The translations under genes were made by a program, and so were the position numbers. 64,000 nt of DNA, taken from positions 806,001-870,000 of the forward strand of contig NZ_FSRK01000001.1 in NCBI RefSeq assembly GCF_900141765.1. Reading direction: 5' to 3'. The notes beneath the pieces are model-generated. The model saw only the letters and a list, made by a program, of their open reading frames with translations. It made no database searches and was not told the origin of the DNA. Shown piece by piece: positions 10,091 through 19,016 of the stretch (positions are counted from its first letter, which is position 1; the number at the start of each line of letters is the position of its first letter). This DNA is from Epilithonimonas zeae. GTDB lineage: Bacteria; Bacteroidota; Bacteroidia; Flavobacteriales; Weeksellaceae.

Positions 10091-10768
10091 ATGAAAAAAA
10101 TGTTATTTCTAATTCTTAAAATAATCGGCTTCTTGATTGGAGTCGTTTTTTTATACATTATATTGAGTTTGTTACTTCCGATGATTCCCGTGAAAGCTGA
10201 GGAAACAAGCGATCCAAAAATAGTTGAAGCTTATATTTTGACTAATGGCGTTCATACCGATTTGGTAGTGCCTGTGAAAACTAAATATATGGACTGGAGC
10301 CAGAAATTACCTATCGAAAATACCAAAGGCAAAGATCCTGATCAGAATTTTATAGCATTCGGTTGGGGTGACAAAGGTTTTTATCTTGACACTCCAACTT
10401 GGGCTGATCTCAAATTTTCTACTGCTTTTAAAGCCGCTTTCTGGCTCAGCGATTCTGCGATGCATTGTACTTATTACAAAAAAATGACTGTTGCAGATGA
10501 TTGCAAAAAGATAATGCTGACAGAAAAGCAATATCAGGATTTAATCAAATTCATAGATGATAAGTTTGATAAAGATTCAGAAGGAAAATATATTCTGATA
10601 AAAACCGATGCAGTTTATGGAAATAATGATGCTTTTTACGACGCAAAAGGCAGTTACAATTTTACATACACTTGCAACACTTGGGCAAATGATGGACTAA
10701 AAGCTGCCGGTCAAAAAGCTGCATTCTGGTCACCAACGGATTTTGGGATTTTTAGGCATTACAAATAA
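10091..10768 (+). CDS. TIGR02117/DUF2459 family membrane-anchored protein
   Basis: 225 residues with an N-terminal transmembrane helix (about 5-32) followed by a periplasmic domain. YILTNGVHTDLVVPV, FGWGDKGFYLDTPTWADL and TCNTWANDGLKAAG are hallmarks of the DUF2459 family, which has a papain/NlpC-like conserved His and Cys arrangement; enzymatic activity is unproven. It sits 2 bp before an L,D-transpeptidase-like lipoprotein, so a cell-envelope role is likely. Confidence 0.8.
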   Translation: MKKMLFLILKIIGFLIGVVFLYIILSLLLPMIPVKAEETSDPKIVEAYILTNGVHTDLVVPVKTKYMDWSQKLPIENTKGKDPDQNFIAFGWGDKGFYLDTPTWADLKFSTAFKAAFWLSDSAMHCTYYKKMTVADDCKKIMLTEKQYQDLIKFIDDKFDKDSEGKYILIKTDAVYGNNDAFYDAKGSYNFTYTCNTWANDGLKAAGQKAAFWSPTDFGIFRHYK

Positions 10769-10770
10769 AA

Positions 10771-11415
10771 ATGAAATCATTTTTTTGTCTCTTTTTTTCT
10801 GTCTTGATTTTAGCTTGTCAAAAAGAAAACTTGAAAAAGCCAATTTCTGGTTCAAAAGATTCTTTAGTAATTTCTAAACCTAAAATTGACAGTTCAAAAA
10901 CAAATCAAAAAGCCAAAGAAGCTTTACAATTCTGCAAAGCCAAAAACTTTAACACAGATTTTTGCATCCTGATAGATATGAGTCAGCATTCCGGATTGAA
11001 ACGTTTTTTTATTTATGATTTCAAAAAAGATGAAATTACCAATGAATATTTAGTTGGTCACGGTTGCGGAAATTCTTCTTGGAGCGCAGATTACACAAAA
11101 GAAAATCCAAGTTTCAGCAATGAAGATAATAGCCATCTTTCATCATTAGGAAAATATAAAATCGGCGCGAGAGGCTACAGTAATTGGGGCGTAAATATAA
11201 AATATCTTATGCACGGTTTGGAAGAAACCAACAGTAATGCGCTCAAAAGAATCATCGTTTTCCATTCCTGGGAAATGATGAGCGATGATGAAGTTTATCC
11301 GAAAGGTTCACCTGAAGGTTGGGGTTGTCCGACAGTTTCCAACAAAGCTTTCAAAGAAATTGATCCAGTGCTGAAAAATTCTAAGAAGCCTGTTTTGATG
11401 TGGATTTATAATTGA
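10771..11415 (+). CDS. L,D-transpeptidase catalytic domain lipoprotein (YkuD_2 type)
   Basis: 214 residues; signal peptide ending in SVLILAC gives a lipobox. The catalytic region has IVFHSWE (His) and GWGCPTVSN (Cys), the arrangement of the murein L,D-transpeptidase catalytic family PF13645. Also seen is LGKYKIGARGYS. Likely acts on peptidoglycan at the inner face of the outer membrane or in the periplasm. Spaced 2 bp after the DUF2459 gene and 6 bp before the next, forming a three-gene unit. Confidence 0.8.
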   Translation: MKSFFCLFFSVLILACQKENLKKPISGSKDSLVISKPKIDSSKTNQKAKEALQFCKAKNFNTDFCILIDMSQHSGLKRFFIYDFKKDEITNEYLVGHGCGNSSWSADYTKENPSFSNEDNSHLSSLGKYKIGARGYSNWGVNIKYLMHGLEETNSNALKRIIVFHSWEMMSDDEVYPKGSPEGWGCPTVSNKAFKEIDPVLKNSKKPVLMWIYN

Positions 11416-11421
11416 ATAAAA

Positions 11422-12072
11422 ATGAAACATCCAAAGAAAATATATTATGTTCCCGGTTCGATAAGTGCCATTATTATTCCGATTCTGTTTTGGTATTATG
11501 GAAATCAAAAGTATGAAGAAATAAATATAGGCGGTATTGATATTGGTTTGCCCACAAAAATTGACAGCTCTCGAGAATGGAGTTATGAATATTCTTTCGA
11601 ACCTTTAAGAAATTGGAACTATAAAAAAATCATTGTAAAACCCAATACAGCAAGGGAAAATTCTGATTTATATGTTTCTGAATTAATAAGTCTTCAGAAA
11701 AGAAATCAAAAGAAAACAGGAATTGAATTTGTTTTGAATGACGAGAATTCTTATGATGATTTGGTTTCCATTATGACAGATTTCAATCTATCAAAACAAG
11801 AGATGTGGACTTTAGATTTGAATAAAACAGGACATTTGTTTGCAATTATTGATTACAAAGATCCAAACAAAATTGAAAGAGGTTATGATATGATTTATGG
11901 AAATGATAATATGTATTACAGTTATAAAGAAAGTGATTATTATGAAGGTTTTCAAAAATTTTCCTATCAAGCCTCGCAACTTCCAAAAGAAGCTATCTAT
12001 CTCATTTTCGGATTTTTGATATTATTAAATATTTCAATGTTAAGTATCAAAGAATCTCTTCAAAATCATTAA
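11422..12072 (+). CDS. hypothetical protein with two terminal membrane helices
   Basis: 216 residues with a helix near the N-terminus (about 9-24, GSISAIIIPILFWYYG) and another near the C-terminus (about 190-206, AIYLIFGFLILLNIS). The domain between is polar and presumably periplasmic. No family recognised; third gene of the unit with the DUF2459 and L,D-transpeptidase-like genes, and 62 bp before alaS. Confidence 0.6.
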   Translation: MKHPKKIYYVPGSISAIIIPILFWYYGNQKYEEINIGGIDIGLPTKIDSSREWSYEYSFEPLRNWNYKKIIVKPNTARENSDLYVSELISLQKRNQKKTGIEFVLNDENSYDDLVSIMTDFNLSKQEMWTLDLNKTGHLFAIIDYKDPNKIERGYDMIYGNDNMYYSYKESDYYEGFQKFSYQASQLPKEAIYLIFGFLILLNISMLSIKESLQNH

Positions 12073-12097
12073 ATTTGCCAACCAAAAGTTGAGAATA

Positions 12098-12134
12098 AAA
12101 ACCATCAACTAACAACCAACAACCAACAACTAAA
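12098..12134 (+). repeat. CAACAACC-type simple repeat in the alaS leader
   Basis: Short direct repeats of an ACCAACA/ACTAACA unit run up to the alaS start codon. This is an unstructured C/A-only leader, which in Bacteroidota can favour initiation without a Shine-Dalgarno sequence (inference). Confidence 0.6.
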
Positions 12135-14738
12135 ATGACTTCACAAGAAATAAGACAGCAATTTTTAGATTTTTTTAAAAGCAAAGAACATTTGATTGTT
12201 CCCTCTGCGCCAATTGTCCTGAAAGACGATCCAACACTGATGTTTTCCAACTCTGGAATGACGCAGTTCAAGGATTATTTTTTAGGCTATAAAGAACCGA
12301 AATCATCAAGAATTGCCGATACGCAAAAATGTCTAAGAGTTTCCGGAAAGCATAATGATTTGGACGATGTTGGTCGTGATACTTACCATCATACGATGTT
12401 TGAAATGTTGGGGAATTGGTCTTTTGGGGATTATTTCAAAAAAGAAGCAATTACCTGGGCTTGGGAATTGTTGACGGAAGTTTACAAAATTCCGAAAGAA
12501 AACCTTTACGTAACCATTTTTGAAGGTGATGAAAAAGAAAATCTGGAGCGTGATACAGAAGCTTACAATTTGTGGAAACAATTCATTTCCGAAGATAGAA
12601 TTATCAATGGAAATAAAAAAGATAATTTCTGGGAAATGGGAGCGAGCGGACCTTGTGGACCTTGTTCCGAAATCCACGTTGATCTAAGAACTCCAGAAGA
12701 AAAAGCTAAAGTTTCAGGATTAGAATTAGTGAACAATGATCATCCCCAAGTTGTTGAGATCTGGAATCTTGTATTTATGCAATTCAACAGAAAAGCAGAT
12801 GGTTCTCTGGAAAACCTTCCTGCAAAACATATCGATACGGGAATGGGATTTGAGCGTCTTTGTATGGCGCTTCAACAAAAAGAATCCAATTATGATACTG
12901 ATGTTTTCACACCTTTGATTGCTAAAGTTGAAGAACTTTCCGGTAAGAAATATACAGGGATTTTAACGGACGAGAAAGATATTGCAATCCGTGTAGTTGT
13001 AGATCACATCCGCGCAGTTTCTTTTGCGATTGCAGATGGACAGTTGCCGTCCAACGGAGGTGCTGGTTATGTTATCAGAAGGATTCTGAGAAGAGGAATT
13101 TCTTATGCATATCGATTCTTAGATAGAAAAGAACCTTTCCTTTATCAATTGGTTGCTGTTCTTCAGAAACAAATGGGTAAATTCTTCCCAGAATTGGAAA
13201 AACAAGGAACTTTGGTCACCGAAGTGATTAAAAGTGAAGAAGAATCTTTCTTAAGAACCATTGAAACAGGATTAATCAGAGTTGATAAATTAATTCAACA
13301 AACGATTTCTGAAGGTAAAAAAGTCTTGCCGACAGAAGAAGTTTTTGAATTGTATGACACTTATGGTTTTCCCGATGATTTGACAAGAATTATCGCAGAA
13401 GAAAAAGGATTAACCATCGATGAAGCAGGATTTGAACAGGCTTTAAATCAACAAAAGCAGCGTTCCAAAAAAGATTCGGCAGCGAAAGTTTATGATTGGG
13501 TTATTCTTGAGGAAAAACCTGAAAACTTTGTAGGTTATGATCAATTAGAATCGGAAACTTATATCACACGTTACAGAAAAATAGAAAATAAAGACGGCGA
13601 ATTTTATCAGGTTGTATTGAGTGAATCGCCTTTCTATCCTGAAGGTGGAGGACAAGTTGGCGATAAAGGAACGCTTGAAAATGCAACCGAAAGCTTCGAA
13701 GTTCTTGAAACTAAAAAAGAAAACGGATTGATTATCTCTTTAATCAATGCGCTTCCAAAAGATGCTGGCGCAGTTTTCTATGCTAAAGTAAATGTTGCTG
13801 ACAGAAAGAATTCTCAAGCTAATCATTCGGTGACGCATTTGTTGCACGAAGCTTTGAGAGAAGTTCTTGGAACACACGTTGAGCAAAAAGGTTCGTATGT
13901 TGGTCCGGATTATTTGAGATTCGATTTTTCTCATTTTTCTAAAATGTCTGAAGAAGAATTGGCTTTGGTGGAATCAAAAGTGAATGCTAAAATCAAGGAA
14001 AATTTGGTATTGCAGGAATTCAGAAATATTCCGATTCAGGAGGCTTTGGATAGAGGTGCAATGGCGTTGTTTGGTGAGAAATATGGTGATAATGTCAGAA
14101 TGATTCAATTTGGAAGTTCTAAAGAACTTTGTGGCGGAACGCACGTTAAATCTACAAGTGAAATTGGCCATTTTAAAATCGTTTCTGAAAGTTCTGCTGC
14201 GGCTGGAATCAGAAGGATTGAGGCTATTTCCGGTGAGAAATCAGAAGAATATTTCAAGAATTTGGAAACTCAGTTTACAGAGATTTCTCAATTGTTAAAA
14301 TCGAAAGATTTGGCAAAATCAATTGAGAAATTGCTGGAGGAAAATTCTGCTTTGAAGTCTGAAATCGAATCTTTCAAAAAAGAAAAAGCGAAAGGCGAAA
14401 TCCAAAATTTGAAAAATGATTTCGAAGATAAAAACGGAAAAAAATTATTAGTTAAGAAAACTTCTCTGGACGCTGGTTCTGTAAAAGATATCGTGTTCCA
14501 ATTGAAAAAAGAAATCCCAAATTCTGTAACGATTATCATTTCTGATGCTGGAGAGAAACCAATGATTACAGTTGGTGTTTCTGCGGATTTGGAAGCTAAT
14601 TACCACGCCGGAAATATCGTAAAGGAATTAGCCAAAGAAATCCAAGGCGGTGGCGGCGGTAATCCAGGTTTTGCTACTGCTGGTGGAAAAAATCTTGACG
14701 GAATTGAGAATGCCTATCAGAAAGCTTTAGAAATATAA
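12135..14738 (+). CDS. alaS: alanine-tRNA ligase
   Basis: 867 residues, full length for AlaRS. Class II catalytic core at the N-terminus ([19 protein letters not shown], motif 2 [22 protein letters not shown]), tRNA recognition domain, then editing domain with [11 protein letters not shown] and CGGTHV zinc-site motifs, and a C-terminal DHHA1/C-Ala region rich in glycine ([17 protein letters not shown]). It charges tRNA-Ala and clears mischarged Ser and Gly. Preceded by a C/A-rich repeat leader and followed by a strong terminator. Confidence 0.98.
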   Translation: MTSQEIRQQFLDFFKSKEHLIVPSAPIVLKDDPTLMFSNSGMTQFKDYFLGYKEPKSSRIADTQKCLRVSGKHNDLDDVGRDTYHHTMFEMLGNWSFGDYFKKEAITWAWELLTEVYKIPKENLYVTIFEGDEKENLERDTEAYNLWKQFISEDRIINGNKKDNFWEMGASGPCGPCSEIHVDLRTPEEKAKVSGLELVNNDHPQVVEIWNLVFMQFNRKADGSLENLPAKHIDTGMGFERLCMALQQKESNYDTDVFTPLIAKVEELSGKKYTGILTDEKDIAIRVVVDHIRAVSFAIADGQLPSNGGAGYVIRRILRRGISYAYRFLDRKEPFLYQLVAVLQKQMGKFFPELEKQGTLVTEVIKSEEESFLRTIETGLIRVDKLIQQTISEGKKVLPTEEVFELYDTYGFPDDLTRIIAEEKGLTIDEAGFEQALNQQKQRSKKDSAAKVYDWVILEEKPENFVGYDQLESETYITRYRKIENKDGEFYQVVLSESPFYPEGGGQVGDKGTLENATESFEVLETKKENGLIISLINALPKDAGAVFYAKVNVADRKNSQANHSVTHLLHEALREVLGTHVEQKGSYVGPDYLRFDFSHFSKMSEEELALVESKVNAKIKENLVLQEFRNIPIQEALDRGAMALFGEKYGDNVRMIQFGSSKELCGGTHVKSTSEIGHFKIVSESSAAAGIRRIEAISGEKSEEYFKNLETQFTEISQLLKSKDLAKSIEKLLEENSALKSEIESFKKEKAKGEIQNLKNDFEDKNGKKLLVKKTSLDAGSVKDIVFQLKKEIPNSVTIIISDAGEKPMITVGVSADLEANYHAGNIVKELAKEIQGGGGGNPGFATAGGKNLDGIENAYQKALEI

Positions 14739-14758
14739 ATTTCTAATCATATAATTAG

Positions 14759-14782
14759 AAAACGCCCAAATCTGGGCGTTTT
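14759..14782 (+). terminator. alaS terminator
   Basis: Eight-bp GC-rich stem AACGCCCA / TGGGCGTT with 4-nt loop, flanked by A on the left and a T7 run on the right, 22 bp after the alaS stop. Confidence 0.85.
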
Positions 14783-14816
14783 TTTATTTAATTGTATTTG
14801 GAACATTGAATTGTAC

Positions 14817-14895
14817 GCGGCCCGGCTTGAACGGAGCTCTTTTTCTTTTTGATAAAAAAGAAAAAAGCGGGAGTGGAAGACGGATTAAGCTGCCC
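14817..14895 (+). repeat. dispersed intergenic repeat, copy 1
   Basis: About 79 bp starting GCGGCCCGGCTTGAACGGA and ending GGAAGACGGATTAAGCTGCCC-like text. The same ends recur in inverted orientation at 41198-41282. The middle is an imperfect A/T hairpin (CTTTTTCTTTTT against AAAAAGAAAAAAG). It lies between alaS and the SixA-like gene, outside coding sequence. Similar REP-like units are common between genes in Flavobacteriales genomes (from memory). Confidence 0.75.
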
Positions 14896-14903
14896 GAATT
14901 ATT

Positions 14904-15386
14904 TTATTGATTAAAATTCTTAGGCGAATAGAAATACAGAAACTTTTTTTTTGCCATTTCGAAATCACTCCATTTATCGCAATCGATTTGATAAGCGACT
15001 ACGCCGGAAGTTGGGAGATTTACGATCTCGTCGGTGAGGGAATTGGCGAAATTTGATATTCCGTTGTTATGTGAAAATAACGCAACAGAATTGATAGAGT
15101 CGTCTAAACTGTAAATCAAATTTTCAAAACTGGCCTCGCGAGGATTATATAGAGTTTTCTCTGTTGAGTAAGGTTTTCCGAAAACCTCCGAAAATAATTC
15201 GCACGTATGCAACGCCCGTTTTGCAGGACTGGAAATGAAAGTATCTATTTCTACGGATTTATCTTTGAGCAAACGAGCCATTTTTGGAGCGTTTGTTTTT
15301 CCAAGCTCAGTCAAGGGACGGTCAAAATCATCCATATCTTCCGGCCAATCGCTCTTGGAATGCCTAACAAGTAAAAGTGTTTTCAT
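14904..15386 (-). CDS. sixA: SixA-like phosphohistidine phosphatase
   Basis: 160-residue histidine phosphatase superfamily protein. The catalytic RHG-type motif is LLVRHSKSDWPE at residues 5-16 (RHSKS variant of the SixA branch), and FISSPAKRALHTCELF and FSHNNGI supply the other conserved Arg and His. SixA removes phosphate from histidine phosphotransfer proteins or PTS proteins; the partner here is unknown. Monocistronic. Confidence 0.88.
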   Translation of the reverse strand: MKTLLLVRHSKSDWPEDMDDFDRPLTELGKTNAPKMARLLKDKSVEIDTFISSPAKRALHTCELFSEVFGKPYSTEKTLYNPREASFENLIYSLDDSINSVALFSHNNGISNFANSLTDEIVNLPTSGVVAYQIDCDKWSDFEMAKKKFLYFYSPKNFNQ

Positions 15387-15459
15387 TCAAAAAGGGTTTA
15401 ATCAAATAAAATTAGTGAAAAAAATGATGGTAAAATGATTTGCGGAAATTATTTATATG

Positions 15460-17754
15460 CTATTTGTCAGGTGTGCTCATAGAAAAGGGTGCGTCAGAAT
15501 CCTGAATTCCTCTTTCTGTATTGGGTTTTGAACTCATGTCAAATTTTAATTTTGCACCTTTCAACAGCTCAAAATGATCAATCCAGTTTTTAGAATAATT
15601 TTTACTATTGAATTTTAATTGATTAATGTAAATGTTATTTTCCGAATTTTTAGGCGCTTCAATTTGAATGGCTTTACTATTTTCCAGATTGATTTTAATA
15701 GATTTAAAAAGTGGTGCACCCAGAACATATTGTGTACTCGCTGGCGTAACGGGATAGAATCCTAAAGCCGAAAAAACATACCAGGCGGAAGTTTGCCCAT
15801 TGTCTTCATCTCCGCAATAGCCATCTGGCGTTGGCTTATATAATTTGTCCATCACTTGTCTTACCCAATATTGTGTTTTCCAAGGCTGACCGGCATAATT
15901 ATACAAATAAAGCATATGTTGGATAGGTTGATTTCCGTGCGCGTATTGTCCCATTCCTACAATCTGCATCTCGCGCATTTCGTGGATGACTTCTTTATAA
16001 TAATTGGTATTAAATGTCGGTGGCATCACAAACACTGAATCCAGCATTTTAACAAATTGTTGTTTTCCACCCATTAATTCCTTCAATCCATTGATGTCCT
16101 GAAAAACGCTCCAAGTGTAATGCCAGCTGTTGCCCTCTGTAAAAGCATTTCCCCATTCGAAAGGATCAAAGTTTTCCTGAAATTCGCCATTTTTCTTTTT
16201 ACCTCTCATCAGATTATATTTCGGGTCGAAAAGCTTTTTGTAATTCATTGCTCTTGATTTGAAGGGCTCCAGTTCTTCTTCCGATTTATTCAAAGCTTTA
16301 CCGAATTCGTAGATGGCGTAATCATCATAAGCATATTCCAAAGTTCTAGCTGCACTTTCATTGATTCCTGTATCAGTTGGAACATAACCGATAGAATTGT
16401 AATCAGCTACACCTTTTCTGCCGACCGCGCTCATTGGACCTTCGTTATTAGCGCCATGTTTCAGAGCTTGCCAAAGAATTTCTGCATCATAACCTCTAAG
16501 ACCTTTGAGATAAGCTTCAGAAACAACCGAAGCCGAATTGTTGCCAATCATAATATCTGCAAATCCCGGACTGCTCCATTCCGGTAAAAAACCGCCTTCC
16601 TGATAAGCTGAAATCAGACCTTTTTGCATTTCAACATTCATAGACGGATAAACCAAGTTTAGAAGAGGATAGAGCGCTCGAAAAGTATCCCAAAAGCCAG
16701 TCCCTCCGAATAAATAACCAGGCATTATTTTCCCGTTGTAAGGACTGTAATGTTGGATGTTTCCGTTTCTGTCTTTCTCATAAAGTTTTTGAGGAAATAG
16801 GACGCTCCTGTAAAGACAGCTGTAGAAAGTTCTTGCCTGATCGATGGTTGTACCTTTGATTTGGATTTTATTCAATGTCAGATTCCAGATTTCTTTGGCT
16901 TCGGATTTTACCTGGTCAAAAGATTTACCTTTGGATTCTTCCAGATTAATTTCTGCTTGTTCCTGACTGATAAACGATGATGCGACTCGGATTGTGATTT
17001 GTTCTCCTTTTTTAAGGTGAGGAAATTTGACCAGACTTCCCACGTGATCAGCTTTGATTTCAAGAATCGATTTTTGGATTTCTGTTCCGCTCCAGACATT
17101 TTGGGAAACAAAATCTTTGTCAAACTGAATAACAAAGTAATTTTTGAAATTCTCCATTTTTCCTCTCGCATATCTTGTAGAATACCCAATAATTTTTCTT
17201 TCAGACGGAATAATTCTTACGTAAGAACCTCGGTCAAAAGCATCCAAAAGAATTTGAGCCTGATTGGTTTCCGGAAAAGTGAAACGCATCATTGCTGAAC
17301 GTTCTGTAGGTGCAATTTCCGTCCAGACATCGTAATCTGCAAGATAAACTTTGTAATAATAAGGATTGGCAATTTCTGTTTTGTGAGAAAACCAACTTGC
17401 TCTTTTTTCTTGGTCAATTTCGGGATTTCCAACGATTGGTAAAATGGAGAATTGTCCATAATCATTCATCCAAGGTGAAGGTTGATGTGTCTGTTTAAAA
17501 CCCTGGATTTTATTCGAATTGTAAGTATATTGCCAGCCATTTCCATTTTTTCCGTTTTGCGGCGTCCAATAATTCATTCCCCAAGGTAATCCGATAATTG
17601 GATAAGTATTGCCATTTGATAATTCGTAGGAAGATTGAGTTCCCATCAATGGATTAACGTAATCTACAGGATTTGTAATCCAGTCATTGATTTCCTGAGA
17701 TTTGAATCCTATAGAAAGAAAACTGCAAAAAAGGAATAACTTGATTTTGGACAT
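15460..17754 (-). CDS. GH92 family alpha-mannosidase, secreted
   Basis: 764 residues with signal peptide (MSKIKLFLFCSFLSIGFKSQ). The GH92 N-terminal beta-sandwich is marked by VNPLMGTQSSYELSNGNTYP and GFKQTHQPSPWMNDYG; the (alpha/alpha)6 catalytic domain by GTGFWDTFRALYPL, GNSWHYTWSVFQD and GYCGDEDNGQTSAWYVFSALG, which holds the catalytic acid Glu region of calcium-dependent exo-alpha-mannosidases. Length is at the usual 740-790. No SusCD pair is nearby, so it is not in a recognisable polysaccharide utilisation locus. Probably trims N-glycan or mannan side chains. Confidence 0.92.
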   Translation of the reverse strand: MSKIKLFLFCSFLSIGFKSQEINDWITNPVDYVNPLMGTQSSYELSNGNTYPIIGLPWGMNYWTPQNGKNGNGWQYTYNSNKIQGFKQTHQPSPWMNDYGQFSILPIVGNPEIDQEKRASWFSHKTEIANPYYYKVYLADYDVWTEIAPTERSAMMRFTFPETNQAQILLDAFDRGSYVRIIPSERKIIGYSTRYARGKMENFKNYFVIQFDKDFVSQNVWSGTEIQKSILEIKADHVGSLVKFPHLKKGEQITIRVASSFISQEQAEINLEESKGKSFDQVKSEAKEIWNLTLNKIQIKGTTIDQARTFYSCLYRSVLFPQKLYEKDRNGNIQHYSPYNGKIMPGYLFGGTGFWDTFRALYPLLNLVYPSMNVEMQKGLISAYQEGGFLPEWSSPGFADIMIGNNSASVVSEAYLKGLRGYDAEILWQALKHGANNEGPMSAVGRKGVADYNSIGYVPTDTGINESAARTLEYAYDDYAIYEFGKALNKSEEELEPFKSRAMNYKKLFDPKYNLMRGKKKNGEFQENFDPFEWGNAFTEGNSWHYTWSVFQDINGLKELMGGKQQFVKMLDSVFVMPPTFNTNYYKEVIHEMREMQIVGMGQYAHGNQPIQHMLYLYNYAGQPWKTQYWVRQVMDKLYKPTPDGYCGDEDNGQTSAWYVFSALGFYPVTPASTQYVLGAPLFKSIKINLENSKAIQIEAPKNSENNIYINQLKFNSKNYSKNWIDHFELLKGAKLKFDMSSKPNTERGIQDSDAPFSMSTPDK

Positions 17755-17856
17755 TCGAGATTTATTTATCTCAAAAATAATAAATAATTGTTGTGGATTT
17801 TAAAATAAAATGTAACATTAGAATTGTTGCCATTATTGTTAATACTCAAAAATATC

Positions 17857-18247
17857 TTAAGATTTGATATTGTCAACCGATAATACAAAAGGGATTGTAG
17901 TTTTCTTTGAAGGTTTTTCGTTGGCGAAATTTTTGACTTCTAAGCCTTTGAATTGCGTATAACAAGAGTCTTTGTCATTGAGTAAAACAATGAAATCAAA
18001 TTCTTGTTTTGAGGTTAATTTCTAACGAATCAATATCTATTACGATTTTGATGTTTCCTGATTTTGTGTTCTTGCCGCTAACGTAAGTGTCTGGTTTTGT
18101 GTCTGGAAAAAGATTCCATTCGGTTACCAATTCTTTGTTTTCAACTATTTTAACCAGTTTCGTATTTGATTTTACAATGGGCAGTTTATTTTGAGAAAAA
18201 CCTAAAGTAAAACTAAAAAACGAAATCAGGATAAAATGAGTTCTCAT
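17857..18247 (-). pseudogene. frameshifted secreted-protein gene
   Basis: The 83-codon frame starting at 18247 has a signal peptide (MRTHFILISFFSFTLGFSQ) and stops at 17996, but coding-like text continues in a second frame just before that stop and runs to a TAA at 17857-17859 (KQEFDFIVLLNDKDSCYTQ, then FANEKPSKKTTIPFVLS). The span is 391 bp, one base more than a multiple of three. The join lies near 18000-18015 in an A-rich stretch. The restored product would be about 130 residues. Family unknown. Confidence 0.6.
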
Positions 18248-18321
18248 GGTTATTAGTTGTAATAGTTTTTAAAGAATTTGAAATTGAGCCAAGGCTTAAA
18301 ATCGCACAAATATAATCAAAG

Positions 18322-18335
18322 TCACCAAATGGTGA
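18322..18335. promoter_or_regulatory. candidate TetR operator
   Basis: Palindrome TCACCA-AA-TGGTGA located between the divergent frameshifted gene and the TetR regulator, 39 bp upstream of the regulator start. Position and symmetry fit autoregulation by the adjacent TetR protein (inference). Confidence 0.5.
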
Positions 18336-18373
18336 TAATAAAAATTGTTAATATTGCAAAGATTTTAAAATTG

Positions 18374-19003
18374 ATGATGGAAAAGAATACGAAACCGCGA
18401 GTAAAAAGTAAAGAAAAAAGTAAACAACAGTTTATGGATGCTGTTGGAACTATTTTAAAAACAAAAGGTTACAAATATCTTAAGGTTAATGAAATTGCTA
18501 CCACAGCAGGGCTTGACAAGAAACTGATTTATAATTATTTCGGTGGAACGGAACAGCTTTTAGATGAGTATATCAAAACGCAAGACTTTTGGAGCAATGT
18601 AAAAGAAGAAGATTCAGCAGTGGAAATTACCGATGGCGGAAAAGAATTTGCAAAACAAATGATGTCTGAACAATTCGATTTTGTTTCTGTTAATAAAGAG
18701 TTGCAAAAGATTCTGCTTTGGCGTTTGTCTGAAGAAAGAACTTCACTTAGAAAATTGACAGAAGGACAGGAGGAAAATGGCGAAATTTTGTTCAAACATA
18801 TAACAGATCCATATTTCGAGGATAAAAGTGAAGATTTTCGTGCTGTAATGGCGATCTTGGTCTCGGGTGCTTATTACTTAAATTTATACTCAGAAATGAA
18901 CGGTAGCATTTTTTGCGGGATAGACTTGAAAACTGAAGAGGGACGTGCGAAAATTAAAAAAGCTTTTAGTTTTCTGATTGATGAAACTTATGAGTCATTG
19001 TAA
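18374..19003 (+). CDS. TetR/AcrR family transcriptional regulator
   Basis: About 209 residues with an N-terminal TetR helix-turn-helix: ILKTKGYKYLKVNEIATTAGLDKKLIYNYFGG spread over residues 20-55, of which LIYNYFGG is the typical end of the recognition helix. The C-terminal ligand-binding half is unclassified. The longest frame begins at 18278, but that would code through the palindrome at 18322-18335, so the MMEKNTK start is preferred. Convergent with ligD (13 bp between stops). Confidence 0.85.
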   Translation: MMEKNTKPRVKSKEKSKQQFMDAVGTILKTKGYKYLKVNEIATTAGLDKKLIYNYFGGTEQLLDEYIKTQDFWSNVKEEDSAVEITDGGKEFAKQMMSEQFDFVSVNKELQKILLWRLSEERTSLRKLTEGQEENGEILFKHITDPYFEDKSEDFRAVMAILVSGAYYLNLYSEMNGSIFCGIDLKTEEGRAKIKKAFSFLIDETYESL

Positions 19004-19016
19004 TTTGACCATTAAG

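Noticed and set aside
12098-12134. CRISPR-like direct repeats before alaS
   Set aside because: Units are only 6-8 bp, imperfect and without spacers.
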